Positions 1 to 12,308 of a DNA stretch of 64,000 nucleotides are shown piece after piece (the first letter of the stretch is position 1; every line of letters begins with the position of its first letter). The notes beneath the pieces are model-generated. The model saw nothing but the letters and a program-made list of their open reading frames with translations, did no database searches and was not told where the DNA came from. The DNA is from Chaetoderma sp. LZ-2023a (Eukaryota > Mollusca > Caudofoveata > Chaetodermatida > Chaetodermatidae), in NCBI GenBank assembly GCA_034401795.1, contig CM067363.1, positions 30,742,855-30,806,854 of the forward strand, read 5' to 3'. Both the position numbers and the translations under genes were made by a program.

Positions 1-480
1 TTGTTTCAAGGGAACCTACACCATGGGAATGAATAGGTTAAAATTTTCTGAGATATCTAAGTCAGGTGACTTTTAGCAAACAGTGAATTGAGTGGCTTAG
101 TATTTTTGTTGTGTTACAAAACAAAGGAATCATTGAACAATCCCCTCTGTGAAATGTCTCAGCTTTTAAAACACAGACACCTGTATTAGAGGCGTTATTC
201 AAACTCTACATACATGCGCTCAGTACTCTCACTCAGTACTGTACTTGGAATTGGAATTTATTCTAATGCTTTTTAATGCAAACTACTATATAGCTAGGTT
301 TACATGTATCTATAATAATTAGATATGGCATAAACCTTTAGTTATATTCATCAGAAAAAATTCAGCATTTAAGCTATAATTAAGTCAAATGAACTAAAAA
401 CAAGCATTCTGTAAGTATTGCCTTGCAATACATGTCCCCTACCTGGTGATATAAATCTTTAGCGATTGACAGTCAAAAGT
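1..480. other. No gene seen; AT-rich non-coding DNA
   Basis: I see no open frame of useful length, no splice-bounded exon and no recognisable repeat here. It runs directly into the tandem array that starts near position 480. Confidence 0.5.
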
Positions 481-2030
481 TTCATTAAAAATTGTCAAAA
501 GCAGCTGAAACTCGAACTTGACCTGTAACTTCTCATAACATAGCAATAAACTAAGTCTCAGTTATATATGGTGAAGGAGAAGGAAAAAGTCTTGAAAGCT
601 GATATGTTTGTATTTCATAAGTCGAAAGGGGACATAACTCCATAAAAAAATAATGCAAACGACTGAAACGCCAACTTTTTCTCATTTCTCATAATAAAGT
701 AATGTACCAATTCTCAGTTGAATATCTTGAAAGACTGCGAAAAAAAGTGTGGAAAACTAATATTTTTTGTATTGCATAAGTCGAAAGGGGGGCATAACTC
801 CATACAAAATTCATGAAAATGTCCAAAACTCGAACGTGCCCTGTAACTCCTTATACTAAAGCGATGCACCGATTTTCGCTTAAATATCTTGAAGGAGTGC
901 GAAAAAAAGTGTGGAAAGCTGATATTTTTCGTATTTCTTAAGTCGAAAGGGGGCATAACTCAATCAAAGATTTACGCATACGCCTAAAACTTGAACTTGG
1001 TATGTAACTTCACATAACAAAGCTATGTAGTAATTCTTGGTATAATATCTTGAAAGACCATGAAAAAAAGTGCGGAGAACTAATATATTTCGTATTTCAT
1101 AAGTCGAAAGGGGGCATAACTCCATGAAAAATTGACAAAAATGTCTGAAACTCGAACTTGCTCTGTAACTCCTTATACTAAAGCGATGTAGTGATTTTCG
1201 CTTAAATATCTTGAAGGAGTGCGAAAAAAAGTGCAGAAAGCTAATATTTTTCGTATTTCTTAAGTCGCAAGGGGGGCATAACTCTATCAAAAAGTGACGT
1301 ATATGCCTGAAACTCGAACTTGCTCAGTACCTCCTTATACTAAAGCGATGCACCTATTTTGGCGTAAATATCTTGAAGGCGTGCGAAAAAGTGCGGAAAG
1401 CTGATATTTTTCATATTTCTTAAGTCAAAAGGGGGCATAATTCCATAAAAAATTGACCCATACGCCCGACACTGGTGTGTAACTTCTCATAACAAAGCAA
1501 TGTAGAAATTCTCAGTATAATATCTTGAAAGAATGCGAAAAAACGTGTGGAAAGCTAATATTTTTTGTATTTCTTAAGTCGCAAGGGGGGATAACTCCAT
1601 CAAAAATTGATGTATATGCATGAAACTCGAACTTGGTCTCTAACTTCTCATAACAAAGCAATGTAGCAATTCTCCGTATAATATCTTGAAAGACTGCGGG
1701 AAAAAGTGCGGGAAAACTAATATTTTTCGTATTTCATAAGTCGAAAGGCTCCATGAAAAATTGACGAAAATGCCGGAAACTCGAATTTGCTCAGTAGCTC
1801 CTTATACTAAAGCGATGCACCGATTTTTACTTAATTATCGTGAAGGAGTGCGAAAAAAAAGTGCGGAAAGCTTATATTTTTCGTATTTCTTAAGTCGAAA
1901 GGGGGCATAACTAAATTGACGCATACGCCTGAAACTCGAACTTGTCTGTAACTTCTTATAACAAAGCAATATACCAATTCTCAGTTGAATACCTTGAAGG
2001 ACTGCGAAAGTGTGGAAAACCAACTGCGAC
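480..2030. repeat. Tandem array, about nine units of ~160 bp
   Basis: The anchor gtcgaaaggg (with small variants) recurs at 621, 780, 942, 1103, 1264, 1424, 1578, 1740 and 1894, a spacing of 154-162 bp. Each unit also carries cataactccat, a variant of ctcgaacttg and a variant of atatcttgaagga. The units differ from each other by scattered substitutions and small indels, so the array is old. Antisense open frames across it repeat the same peptide words because the DNA repeats, and I do not treat them as coding. Confidence 0.9.
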
Positions 2031-2320
2031 AGACGGAGTGAAAACCTATAGTCCCCCCGCCCCGGTTTTACCGGTAGGGGACTAATAAAATCTGCTGATT
2101 GTTGACTTTTTGGACAAATAATTTGACTGAAAGATTTAACTACCTATTGGCAACAACAATTTTTACTCTAATTGTCTTAAATATTAATGGCGAAGCTAAC
2201 CAAAAATGCTTTCTGCACTGGTCTTGAGGAAGGATCATGTATACTAAGACTATTTTTGAAAATTTCCCAGTCGAATGACTGATTCCATAACTGAGCCAGT
2301 CATTGCATTGTTAAATTAAA

Positions 2321-2776
2321 ACAAGAACGCTGAAGCGTACAATGTCTCGCCTGTAAAGGCATGGATAGTGTGGATTGCCAAAGCAAACTTGGATTGGTTC
2401 GGAATACGCATATTCACTAAGGCACCAACAAACCAGTGTAACGAATCAAACATGGACAATTTTCCCAAACTGTTGATAGTCTGAACTTGAAACTTAAGCA
2501 ATGATGCAGACAGTACCCCTGCATAGTATATAACTCTGCTGTAAAATTGTGTTGATATCTGGTGAGCCATTGTTGAAAATCAGTGGTCCATAAAAAACTA
2601 TCCAAAAAAAACCATGAAAAAAGTTCAAAGTCCAAAACTGTGAAACAAGAGGTATCAGAAGATACCAATATCTCACATTTTTAAGCTACCGCAGGACCCG
2701 GTCTGCCTAGGACTAAATATTCTGCGAAAGCCATGTACATATATAGAATTAGATTGCCAATTTGACCCCTGGCCAC
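2321..2776 (+). repeat. Dispersed repeats with hairpin heads
   Basis: Two repeat heads are visible. One at 2327-2338 has the stem acgct/agcgt, followed by a degraded ctcgcctg. The other at 2651-2666 has the stem ggtatc/gatacc, followed by atctcac. The second repeat recurs at about 36198-36480 and is interrupted here by the MITE at 2777. No coding potential is seen. Confidence 0.7.
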
Positions 2777-3142
2777 TAGGGCTGTAACGATATGTTTTGC
2801 CATGATACGATATGTATCATGATACACTGGTCACGATACGATACACGATATGATGTTATTTTTTCACTAAGTTTCATCTGAATCTGTCCATTTTATGCCA
2901 CTCTCCATCTCTCAGTTCAGATAAACAAATAATTAACATATTTAGATCATATTTAGTGAAAATGGTGCACTTGTGCATAACTTTAGCTATAGCTTACCTG
3001 ACAATGTTAACATATGAAGGACACCATGGGCATATTTTCTTGTATCGCATGTTTATCGATATGACAGGTCACGATATGATATGTGTATCGTGAGCATGCG
3101 CATCACGATTCACCGATATATCGGTGAATCGTTACCGCCTTA
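2777..3142. mobile_element. hAT-type MITE with 8-bp target duplication
   Basis: The left end tagggctgtaacgat pairs with the right end atcgttaccgcctta as an imperfect 15-bp inverted repeat (two mismatches). The flanks are ctggccac (2769-2776) and ctggccgc (3143-3150), an 8-bp target duplication with one mismatch. The interior is rich in atacgatacgatat-type words and has no open frame. The same host repeat at about 36345-36370 reads cccctggccactgcc with no insert, which is an unoccupied version of this site. An 8-bp duplication with a TAGGG/CAGGG end is typical of hAT elements; the family assignment is an inference. Confidence 0.85.
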
Positions 3143-3920
3143 CTGGCCGCTGCCCTCAGATTGATTCAAGAACAAAATAATTTATTGTACTATAGTCTAC
3201 TAACTACAAGCTTCAAAATGATATGTGACATGACCACATTTGATAAAATTTATTTTCTGCCCACCATTTCCCCCACGCCTGCCCCTGGGGGTGATATAAA
3301 AATTCTAATGTGTCATGCACATCCATGGCCATATGTGTAATCATACCGAAAGTTTCAAGTTTCTATGTGAAATGTGAGTCGCGTTAGAATCGATTGGTGC
3401 CCACCTTTGACCCTAACCCCTACCCTCAGTTTGACCCAAAATCAAAATAATTCCTTGTACTGTAGTCTACTCATCATTGGCTTCAATATGTGACATGACC
3501 ACCTTTGGAAAATTTTTATTTTTTACCCCACATTTCCCACCCCCAGGGCTGTACTCCTGCGGTCATACCAAAATTTCAAGTGTCATGCACATCCCTGGCC
3601 ATATGTGCAATCATCCCCAAAGTTTCAAGTTTCTATCTGAAATGGTCTAGGAGTTGCATTACAGTAGATTGGTGCCCACTTTTGACCCCGCCCCTACCCT
3701 CAGTTTGTGACCCAAGATCAAAATAATTCCTTGTACTGTAGTCTACTCATCATTGGCTTGAAAATGATATGTGACATGACAACTGTTGGGGGAAAACTTA
3801 ATTTTTGACACCACATTTGCCACCCCCAGGCCCCTGCGGGCATGCCAAAATTCCAAGTGTCATGCACATCCATGCCCATATGTGCAATCATCCCTAAAGT
3901 TTCAAGTTTCTATCTAAAAA
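3143..3920 (+). repeat. Repeat with ~275-bp internal units
   Basis: The word tgtcatgcacatcc recurs at 3311, 3581 and 3859 (spacing 270 and 278 bp), each time followed by a variant of ggccatatgtgcaatcat and of aaagtttcaagtttctat. The same units occur at 36360-37860 and 38950-39220. Short open frames across it are not supported as genes. Confidence 0.85.
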
Positions 3921-4206
3921 ATTATTGTATTTATTGTACTACTTTCAGGTAGATATTGTCACCAATCAGCGTGATTAATTCCAATTGGGTCCATGCTATG
4001 TAGCTGGTGGATCCAGAATTTATCGCGTTCCTTACGGATAGACGTTGCTTCCGTGGATTCAGGATCGCGATGGAACACCTCGATGATTCTGTAGTTGACT
4101 GAAGAGATGTTATGATCTATCTAAAAGAGTCTAGGAGGTGTTGCATTACAATCGATAATTACTGGCCAATTTTGACCCTTTGGCTCCCTGGGCCCAGCCC
4201 AGGGGT

Positions 4207-4207
<1 letters not shown>

Positions 4208-4246
<39 letters not shown>

Positions 4247-4293
4247 ACACGCACGCACGCACACACGCACGCACCTACACACACACACACACA
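4208..4293. repeat. (TG)n followed by (CGCA)n/(CA)n microsatellite
   Basis: About 36 bp of (TG)n is followed by CGCA-type and then (CA)n repeats. The two halves are reverse complements, so the tract can fold on itself. Frames read through it in both directions are low-complexity artefacts. Confidence 0.95.
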
Positions 4294-4619
4294 CAGGTCG
4301 CATCACGTAATCCCATGCTTTTTGAAGACCCAAAGTGAAATCTATTGTTACGCAGATCACATCCCTGTATAGTATAGATCACTTTTCTAGTTTCATTGAA
4401 ATTGGATGAGCCATTGTTGAGAAATAAGTTGATTTAAAAACCTTAAACAAAACTGCACTTGAAAAATACATTAAAAAAGCTCAAGTTCAAAACCGTGGAA
4501 AAAATAGTTAAAATGACCCAAAGTGAATTCTTTTGTTATGCAGATGAATTCCCTGTATAGTATAGATCACTTTTGTAAAGTTTCATTGAGATCGGATGAG
4601 CAATTGCTGAAAAATAAGT

Positions 4620-4745
4620 TGAGTGGAATTGGAATTGGAATTGATAAAATGAATTGATGTGGAAACAGAATTGGAATTTGAATTGATAAAATGAATTGAG
4701 GTGGAATTGGAATTTGAATTGGTAAAATGGAATTGACCCCATCCA
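4620..4745. repeat. GGAATTG-type minisatellite
   Basis: This is a run of imperfect repeats of ggaattggaattg and gataaaatgaattga. Open frames here translate to repeated N-S-N-S and Y-Q-F-K words, which is a sign of simple sequence and not of a gene. Confidence 0.85.
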
Positions 4746-5289
4746 TGCCCGTGATTCGTTATGGGACACAAGCTTGTAAGTTGTTTTTTTTATCTATATA
4801 CCTATACAGAATGTAATTTGTTTAGCCCTAATAAGAAGAGAAGAAAGGGAGTGCCATGTTCCTTTAAATATGTACGGTCTGTTTCTAAACATTAGAAACC
4901 TAGTAAATTTGAGCTAAAAATTTAAATGAACATTGATTTTAGCTGAATTACCTCCCTTGAAAAATAGTCAGACTTCATTGATTCATAAATCTGTGGTCAA
5001 TTTTTGACCAATCAAAATGCGACCTACATTCGAAAAGCCACTTACAGCATGAAAAAATATTTGCTCAATTGAGCAAATCTCTAGCCTGAGCAAATATGCT
5101 TTGTGAAATCTGCTAACTATATTTTTGGAAAATTTCTCATACATGTATGAGAAGTTTGCTTAAGCAAATGTGAGGTTAGCAAATTTCTGAGCTTAGAAAG
5201 CTTTATGAAATCCACCCCCGAAATGTGCTGCAACCATGAAGCTTGACTTTACAATGATCTGTGAAGCTTGACGCTCACCTGGACCATTA

Positions 5290-5770
5290 GCATTTGTACC
5301 ATTTGTATTTAAATAGACATGATGGAAAATTCAAGATGACTGCCAAAGAAATTGACCAATCAAAATTCTCATTTGATTTCCTGAAGAATATCGTCATAGG
5401 ATCATTCCAACCAAGTTAGGTTGAAATCTAGTCGTTGATTTAAAGTGTAGTAGCGATTTAAAGTCTGCTGGAAAATGTCTGGAAAATCCAAGATCGGACC
5501 ATGCCGAAAAAAATTGACCAATCAAAATTCTCATTAGAACTCTTGAAGTTGATCACGATAGACGCATTCCACCCAAGTGTCACTGAAATTGTGCCATTGA
5601 CTACAGAGAAGTGTTTTATAGGATTTCTGGAAAATCCAAGATGGCCAGCAACAGTTATCGAGCTATTAAAAGTCTGTAATTAATTTCTGAAGTTTAGTCG
5701 CATAGGGTCATTCCTGCCAAATTAAGTTGAAATCCACCCAGCGGTTAATGAAGAGTACATTAATTAAGAC
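5290..5770. repeat. Dispersed 'gaccaatcaaaattct' repeat
   Basis: The recurring words are attgaccaatcaaaattct, a variant of cctgaagtttagtcgcatag, and aagttaggttgaaatc. Related stretches occur at 6290-6600, 31130-31290, 38290-38900 and 61590-62010. No coding sequence is seen. Confidence 0.75.
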
Positions 5771-5774
5771 ATAG

Positions 5775-6290
5775 AGTGGGAGACTCTTTCGTGGCATTCT
5801 CACCCCACCTTATTGATGTCAAGGGGTGCCACACAGTGGATGTTTTGTGCCTAGTGGCTTTCTTCTACTTGTCTCCAAGACGTGGAGATCTGGTCATCGG
5901 GGTCTGATGACAGATGAAAAATCCTAAATTGCACATCGCTCTCTTCTTCTTCTTCTTTTTGTTCGCTGATCATACCGCCAGTCCTGTAAGTGACTATCGA
6001 CATGATCATAAGCGTTAAGTGCGTGGATCCATGGTTTATTAGAGTGCGCCGTGCGGCCTGGAACCTCCGTCTTCAGCACTCGAGGTTTCTGTCAGGGTTA
6101 CCTCACCCTTACCTCCTTTAGTCGCCTCTTACGACACGCAGAGGATACGGAAGGTGTATTCTAAGCCCCACCTACAGGGCAAGCACATCGCTCTTAGAAT
6201 GGCCTTCTGTGGCATATGTGCTTGCAGAAACAAGTGATTTAGCATAGGTGCTCTTGAATTCTGATCTGAACCTTCTAATGAAGAGTAGCA
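5775..6290 (-). mobile_element. Penelope-like 3'-end fragment, interrupted
   Basis: The stretch from 5775 to 5942 matches the sequence at about 23285-23450 (a variant of tgggagactctttcg, a variant of aaggggtgccacacagtgga, then tggctttctt). That sequence is the 3' end of the Penelope-like element located at 23.3-25 kb. The similarity resumes after 6183 and includes a variant of tgctcttgaattctgatct. The fragment keeps only the non-coding tail and part of the endonuclease end. It has been split by the SINE-like insertion at 5943-6182. Confidence 0.65.
5943..6182 (-). mobile_element. SINE-like insertion with 12-bp target duplication
   Basis: The insert is flanked by gcacatcgctct at 5931-5942 and again at 6183-6194. 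Read on the minus strand it starts with gccctgtaggtgggg, carries the core cgtgtcgtaagaggcgac, and ends in a (GAA)n-type simple tail, seen as ttcttcttcttc on the plus strand. That layout (short, non-coding, simple 3' tail, direct repeats) is what a SINE leaves. The core looks like one I recall from widespread invertebrate SINEs, but I do not assign a family. Confidence 0.75.
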
Positions 6291-6600
6291 TTTTGACTAT
6301 TTCAGGTACATTTTTCATAAAATCCTAGATTTTTACCCAGAAAATTGATCAATCAAAATTTTGAATAGCAGTTCTGGAGTCTACCATGATAGGAACCCCA
6401 GCCAAATTCGTTTGATATTTGTCAAGCAACCAAGGAGAATTAGCAGTTTGACAAATCAAAATTCTGAATAGATGTTCTAGCGCCTAGCACCATAGAATCT
6501 GTCAAGCCAAATTTGGTTGAATTATGCCACGCTCCTAAGGAGTAGCATTTTGACAATTTCCGGTAAATTTTCATAAAATCTAAGATTTTCACCCCAAACA

Positions 6601-8290
6601 AGAGGCCGAAGGGGCCTGTAATGCTCACCTGGAATTATTGGCCACTTGCACAACCGAACAAAACGAGATAACCACAGGAAAAATTTACCAATCGAATTTC
6701 TGAGAAAGGCTTAGCCAAGTTTTATTAAAATTGGCCCAGTAGTTAACCTCGTCTTTTTATGATTTTCTCAGAAATTTGCAGCAATAGACTGGTCAGACTT
6801 TGGAAATATCTAACTTCTAGAGGCATTTTTGGGGAAAGGTTGACAACCAATTTCTTCTTAATGATTTGAGGGTGCTGAATCCATTTCTGCTCTCTGCCAA
6901 ACTATCACGAGACTCTAACTCTGCCAAAATGTCCAAAAAAACAAAATGGTCGCCATTGAATGTATTTCAATATACATATTCAGTACCACTTGATGTAAAA
7001 CCTTAGGTCACAGTTAGATTTATGATAAAACGTTTCTTAACTCATCTGGCATTCATATCTGATAATCAATATTGTTCCCTAAAATCTTTAGCATAACTAT
7101 GACGGCCATATTGAATTTCAAGATGGCCGCTACGGCTACATGGAAGATGGGTTTTAATAGATATACCCAAATATTAATAAATATTAAATTTCAATTGCAT
7201 AGCATTCTAATGATGACAGTGTAATATGCTGTCTGATAGATAAAGAAAACCAATGGAGTAGACATTTTGTCTCACCTGTGAAGCAGGAAGCGACACATAG
7301 GTTTCATCCTTCCGACGACGGCGGCTTTAAGTTGTTGCATTATTTATATTTCAGAATTACTTCAGCCTAACAGAACAAAATTTGGACACAAACTTCCCTA
7401 TGTCATAAGGAAGATGTGTGCTGATAGTTGCGTCATTAGGCCAAAGGTCAATGCCATTCTGGCATTGCTATTTGACCTCTGCTTTTTCAATGTTAAGCTG
7501 TATAGGTTAGCAAATCATTTACATTTATATTTCAGAATTGCTTCATACTATCAGGACTAAACCTTGACACATGCTTCCGTATGCCATAGGGAATATGCTT
7601 GCTGATAGTAAGGTCACTAGGTCAGTCATTCTGACATTTGACCTCTAATCCTATTGGAACTAAGCTTGGATACACGGTTACCTATAATGTTAGGAAGTGG
7701 TGCGATAACATCGAGATCGAAGGTCAAAGACACTGTGACAAACAGGCGACAGGAGAGACATTTAATTCCACATAATTCTTGTTATTTCAAGCCCTCAAAA
7801 AGTAATAATAAAAACACTATGTTTAATTTTATATTAATTTAATCTTAAAGGAGATCCGAACATTAATCTATGCGAGGTTACTACTAATGTAGTAATGATC
7901 AAAGTACTGGGTAGATTCAATCAAAGACTGTGGTTAGCCGAGGCATTTCCACATTAAAATAAACAAACCCATTCAACATAGACCATCAAATAACATAAAT
8001 CATGATTACTTTATCTTCCATTCATTGATTATAGAAACTCTCTACTCATAGTTTGTGGTGGCAGTTTTCGTATGATCTGATAACCTGGTTCAAACGTATT
8101 ACCTAATATTAACTTTATTGAGAACAGCAAGTGAAATGAATATAGGTATGTATTTATGCTGATCCGATGAAGCGCATTCATGAGCAACACCTTTGTAAAA
8201 AGCATTACAGTTAGTTTTAAAAGGTACAGCTTTGAATCCTCAGGTGTGTTTGACTTCAAGAACAATGGTGCTCGGGCCTTGTTCGTTGTA
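6601..8290. other. Repeat-rich, no gene seen
   Basis: A hairpin head (aggcc/ggcct, 6603-6617) followed by atgctcacctgg opens a dispersed repeat. At 7340-7640 there are two ~186-bp units that share a variant of ttatatttcagaattgcttca and of cttccgtatgcc. From about 7650 to 8290 I see AT-rich sequence with only short open frames. Nothing here supports a protein-coding gene. Confidence 0.5.
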
Positions 8291-10658
8291 TCCGCATCAT
8301 TATTGGTAGTATCCAACTATTGTCATCTTTCTAACCAATGGATTTAGGAGAGGGTGGATCTGGGTAGTTGGGATGTGCTTGCCTCCAGATTACCGCTGAT
8401 AATGTGATCTTTTCCCGTGGAATGACAATGCATCATTCATTTGGCAAAGACACTCAGGTGTGGATGAACAATAGCCTTGTCAGTTATCCACATTCTGTCC
8501 ATCAGTGTAAATTTTACAGATGAAGAGTTCTGCTTTCTTTGCTGTTTCCTCTATCAAAGGGCTAATTTCTAGGTTCTTTAGTTACTCATGGTACTGCTTG
8601 AAGACTCGCCATCTGGTTTTCATGCTGTGGTGTGACAGGAATGATATTACATCCCTTTTAGTCAAAGCATGAAAGGATGGAATTAATTGAATCATATGGC
8701 ATATGTGTGATAATTGTGTGAATATGTATGTACTTCCTCTTTTTGGCATTGCTAGCGTTGAGCCACAATATTGTGCACAACATTTGGTGGTAGTGATGCA
8801 GAAGGCGAACCATGATATCAGTATCTCAGACTCTGGGATAAACCCATAGCCTATTGGATTGGTTCTCAACGCAATGCACAATTACCCTGGTATCAGCCTC
8901 TTCTCGGCGTGCTTGGAGTTTGGCTGTTTCAATGTATGGATTGGACAATCTCACCATCTCTTCATGCTTGAACATATCCCCTACACCTATCATCTTGTCA
9001 GGATGTCTTTGTGCTAACATCTGTTCCAAGATGAGTTGTGATAAAATCTGCTTTATTTCCTGCCAGTGTCAAAAGATTATTCAAGTCCGATGGCAATGGT
9101 ACATCACAATTTTCAATATCCCTTTGAATTGGTCTTGTGCACTTTGCACGTCTCTTTCTTGTTGGTACTTTCATGGACACTATCAAATGCAATGTCAATC
9201 GGGGCAAATTGGTTGCCCCTTACCACCCACCCCTGAAGCTCAGTATTTCTAAATGCTTTTGACACGTTGGATGGATCACCAAATCTAGCAATTCCTTACA
9301 CTTTTCCAATATACATTGCCAAAGCTTGGTCATCAATGGCAATGGTTATATTGCCGCTGAGCTCTGCTGGTGGCATTCATGTTGGTGGGAATATAACATG
9401 TGTTTAAAACTTCAGACAGAATTGCTTTAGATCCTGTCCGCAGATCTCCATTCATTTCTGCCAGAGCAATTGAGACTGGCAAGAGCTCATGGTAAAGAAT
9501 TTGATCTCGGTTGATCAATCGACCAGCATCATATTCTATTATCAGTCGCTGGTGTCACAGGATATATATCAGCATAGGTTGTAAGACAGCGCCCACCAGT
9601 TCACGGTTGAGTATGTTTTGGCAATGCCAACAATGCCTCCCCTCTTCTTGTCAGTTCCGTTCAACCACTCGGCTTTCATTGGATTCATTTGTTTAAATTT
9701 CACAACAAAGTTCCCACTCCGAAATTCGTGTAACTCGTCTACTGGAAGTTGATACATCTCATTAACATAGAGGGTCCGCCATCTAGCGATTTTCTCCTTC
9801 GTGTGTTCACATGTGTTGGCTACAAATGGTCTGTGATGCAGGATGCTATAGTTACCAGGTCGTTGTAGCTCCATACAGCTTCTGTTCCATTGGAGTATTC
9901 GTTGGCCATTGTGTCAGGCGTTGTTGCAGATACGGGATACAATGCTGCATTATATGCTGCTCTACTCTTTCTTGATATTCACCACAGGGGCACATCGCAG
10001 AGTATCCTATCTTTAGTTATTGAAAAGATGTGCTCGGAGTCTGCAATGGCCAGTACTGAGTGGAATATGACAATTCTTTCTCAAGTTCTCAATTTCTATT
10101 GCGAAGTGCTCTGGTGAAGAGAAGTACACGATGAACCATATGTATGTAACTCCAAGAGAATCTGAATCTGATATTGTCCAGCGACTCTACATAAATGATT
10201 CCAGTAGATCTCTGAATTTATCCACTTTGAGAAGAGAGATGAGCGTCTCCATATCCCCATTATTAATTACTTCTATCTCTTTTCTGAGTTGTGGAATTTC
10301 TTGATCAATTCCACCCAGTAGGCATAATTCTCCACATAGCTTGGATGGTTATTTTGTGTATTATCATTTCTTTAACACACTCCACGAGCTGCAAGCCAGG
10401 ACTCGTTCAGCATCTCTAGGCCTGAGCAGGTTACGTTCAACAAATGCATCCAATAATCCAAGATGACTGAATTTCCTATAACCTTGAGAAAGGCCAGTGA
10501 AGTCCAGCAAGCCTGATGATTAGGAAGTCCTGGTATTCTTTCTTTGCCCATTTGAATTCTAACCGTTTACAATAGAGCACGTTATCTACTGCTAACACTA
10601 CAAACTGTTGACTAAGTCTACGTGTCACATGCCTACATGGTTCTACCACTGTGTGCAA
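8290..10658 (-). pseudogene. Decayed copy of the PIN/FEN-like protein family
   Basis: Minus-strand fragments in several frames follow the order of one long protein. From the N-terminal side: LIIRLAGLHW (10.5 kb); a helical part around 10.1-10.3 kb; SGNFVVKFKQ followed by GGIVGIAKTYSTV (9.6-9.9 kb); YHELLPVSIALAEM (9.4 kb); TRKRRAKCTRPI and PLPSDLNN (9.1 kb); REEADTRVIVHC (8.9 kb); SFHALTKRDVISF (8.6 kb); and a C-terminal TPECL...NDALSFH stretch near 8.4 kb. In the family the last acidic site reads GCDTTS, so TKRDVIS has lost the glycine-cysteine. EADT and the later D are the expected metal-binding positions of a FEN/XPG-like nuclease; this functional reading is an inference. Frameshifts and stops make it non-functional. 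The N-terminal end stops 36 bp short of the foldback element. Confidence 0.75.
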
Positions 10659-11405
10659 TGTACATGCATATACATGTATAACCCACAGTTGTCAAAGCTC
10701 TCGTGTCCCATTAAATATAGACACATTTGCATGAGATACGAGATGCCTGTTCAATTTACCCAGCATACTATGCTACCTGGAGGGCAGTGCTATGCTACAT
10801 GCAATGCTCGGACTCCATAATCGTTGTAATTAATTGGAGGCCATATTCGTGCAGTCTATTGTCTGCACAAGTCAGGATTTCTCAAACAAAACCAACCTGC
10901 TTGCACATGCAAATAGTCATTTGTCCTCCGGCTCTGGAAGCGTCAGCATGCACATTCGACAGTCTGTATTTCAATACTGTTCAGAGAAAGTGTGTCAATG
11001 TCCAGGAGAAAATAGGAGAAAGCTTTTATTTTATATACATTGACAGAGTTGCGTGTAAGTTGTTGCTATCAATGGCAGCACCAACATTCGATCAAATTAC
11101 TGTCAAAATAATTAGTAGGTAATGCAACTACTACCTCTTACATATTTGATAAAGATTTGAATGAAAATTGTTGTTGCACCTGCATCATAAATTTCAGTCA
11201 AGCCTCACTAAGGTTTTGAATAGCAATTTGACTAAGTTGTTGCTGACTACGGCACAAATGATATCAAATTGTTGTCCATAGAATCATACGGCGCTCAGTA
11301 TTACTATCTAAGTAGAGTAAGCATATATAGGTCTATGCTCACTTTATCTCAATAGTAATATATTGATTCCACGTATGTGGATAAAAATTCAACACTGTTG
11401 TTGGT

Positions 11406-12308
11406 GGGTCATTCCATATAAGGACCAAAATTTTTGAAATCCGTCAAGTCATAGTTTCAGATTTCCTTCAAACTTTGTCAGAGTAAGCATATGTATGTAT
11501 TAACAGGAAATTCCAAGTATTATAGTGAAAGGTCAAATACTTTTTGAAAACTGGCCTATCCAATACCGCCTGCCTAAAATTTACAAAAATTTGTAACAAA
11601 ATTTCTATGTTTGAGGCTTCATATCTCACCGACTACAGTGCGTGCTCACAATACTAGGTCTTTTTATTTTAACAGTCTGGTCACCATAGTTCGAGAAAAT
11701 CACAAGCATTTTGTGCTGACCTGTTTTAGGCATGTATTAGGGGTCGTCAAAAATGCCAAAAAATGTGATTTTTCATATTTTAATCCAAATTTGGTGATGC
11801 CGTAAAATGTATTTGTATTTGGTTTACACAAATGATTTCTATCCTGTTAACTAGAGCTACTGCTACTTTAGTGATATTTATTACCTAATGGCAAGATATG
11901 CTCCGCAAAAATTTTGTGGGAGCCATACCCCCACCCCTGTTCGCCAAAATGGGGTGACTTCATAACATCTTTTTTCAAAATAACCCCTTTCAATTTTTTA
12001 AATATTTTGGTGAATGTTATATATATGGTCAATGGTTACAGGGCCAAAAGGTTCACTCTTAGATTTGTTTCCTTTTAGAGCTATGGCAAATACAAAATCT
12101 GATATTTTTTCAAAAACTTGTATGATATTCGATTTTGGGGGGTTAATAATTTTAAAAGTATACACTCTAGAAGTATGAAACAAGAGATGTAGCGCGTTTC
12201 CCTGCCTTATTAAAAGAAACAACCAGCATTTCCCTTTTACAAAATAAATAAACATGGATTTTAGAGATGTCAAAACCGTACTTTGTTAAAATTTGACATT
12301 TTTGTGGG
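11406..12308 (+). repeat. Left terminal inverted repeat of the DDD transposon
   Basis: The outer end is gggtcattcc and the inner end is near tttgacatttttgtggg. It pairs with 15781-16669. The arm holds only short accidental open frames. Divergence between the arms includes small indels, which argues that this copy is not recent. Confidence 0.85.

Noticed and set aside
714-2023. Minus-strand open frames up to 108 codons in the first 2 kb
   Set aside because: They repeat the same peptide because the DNA is a ~160-bp tandem array.
4112-4372. Open frames on both strands through the TG/CA tract
   Set aside because: Dinucleotide repeats have no stops in most frames; the peptides are low complexity.
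5890-5930. Possible hammerhead ribozyme (ctgatgacagatgaaa) in the Penelope tail
   Set aside because: There is no stem II between ctgatga and gaaa and no matching stems I/III, so the match is to the short consensus only.
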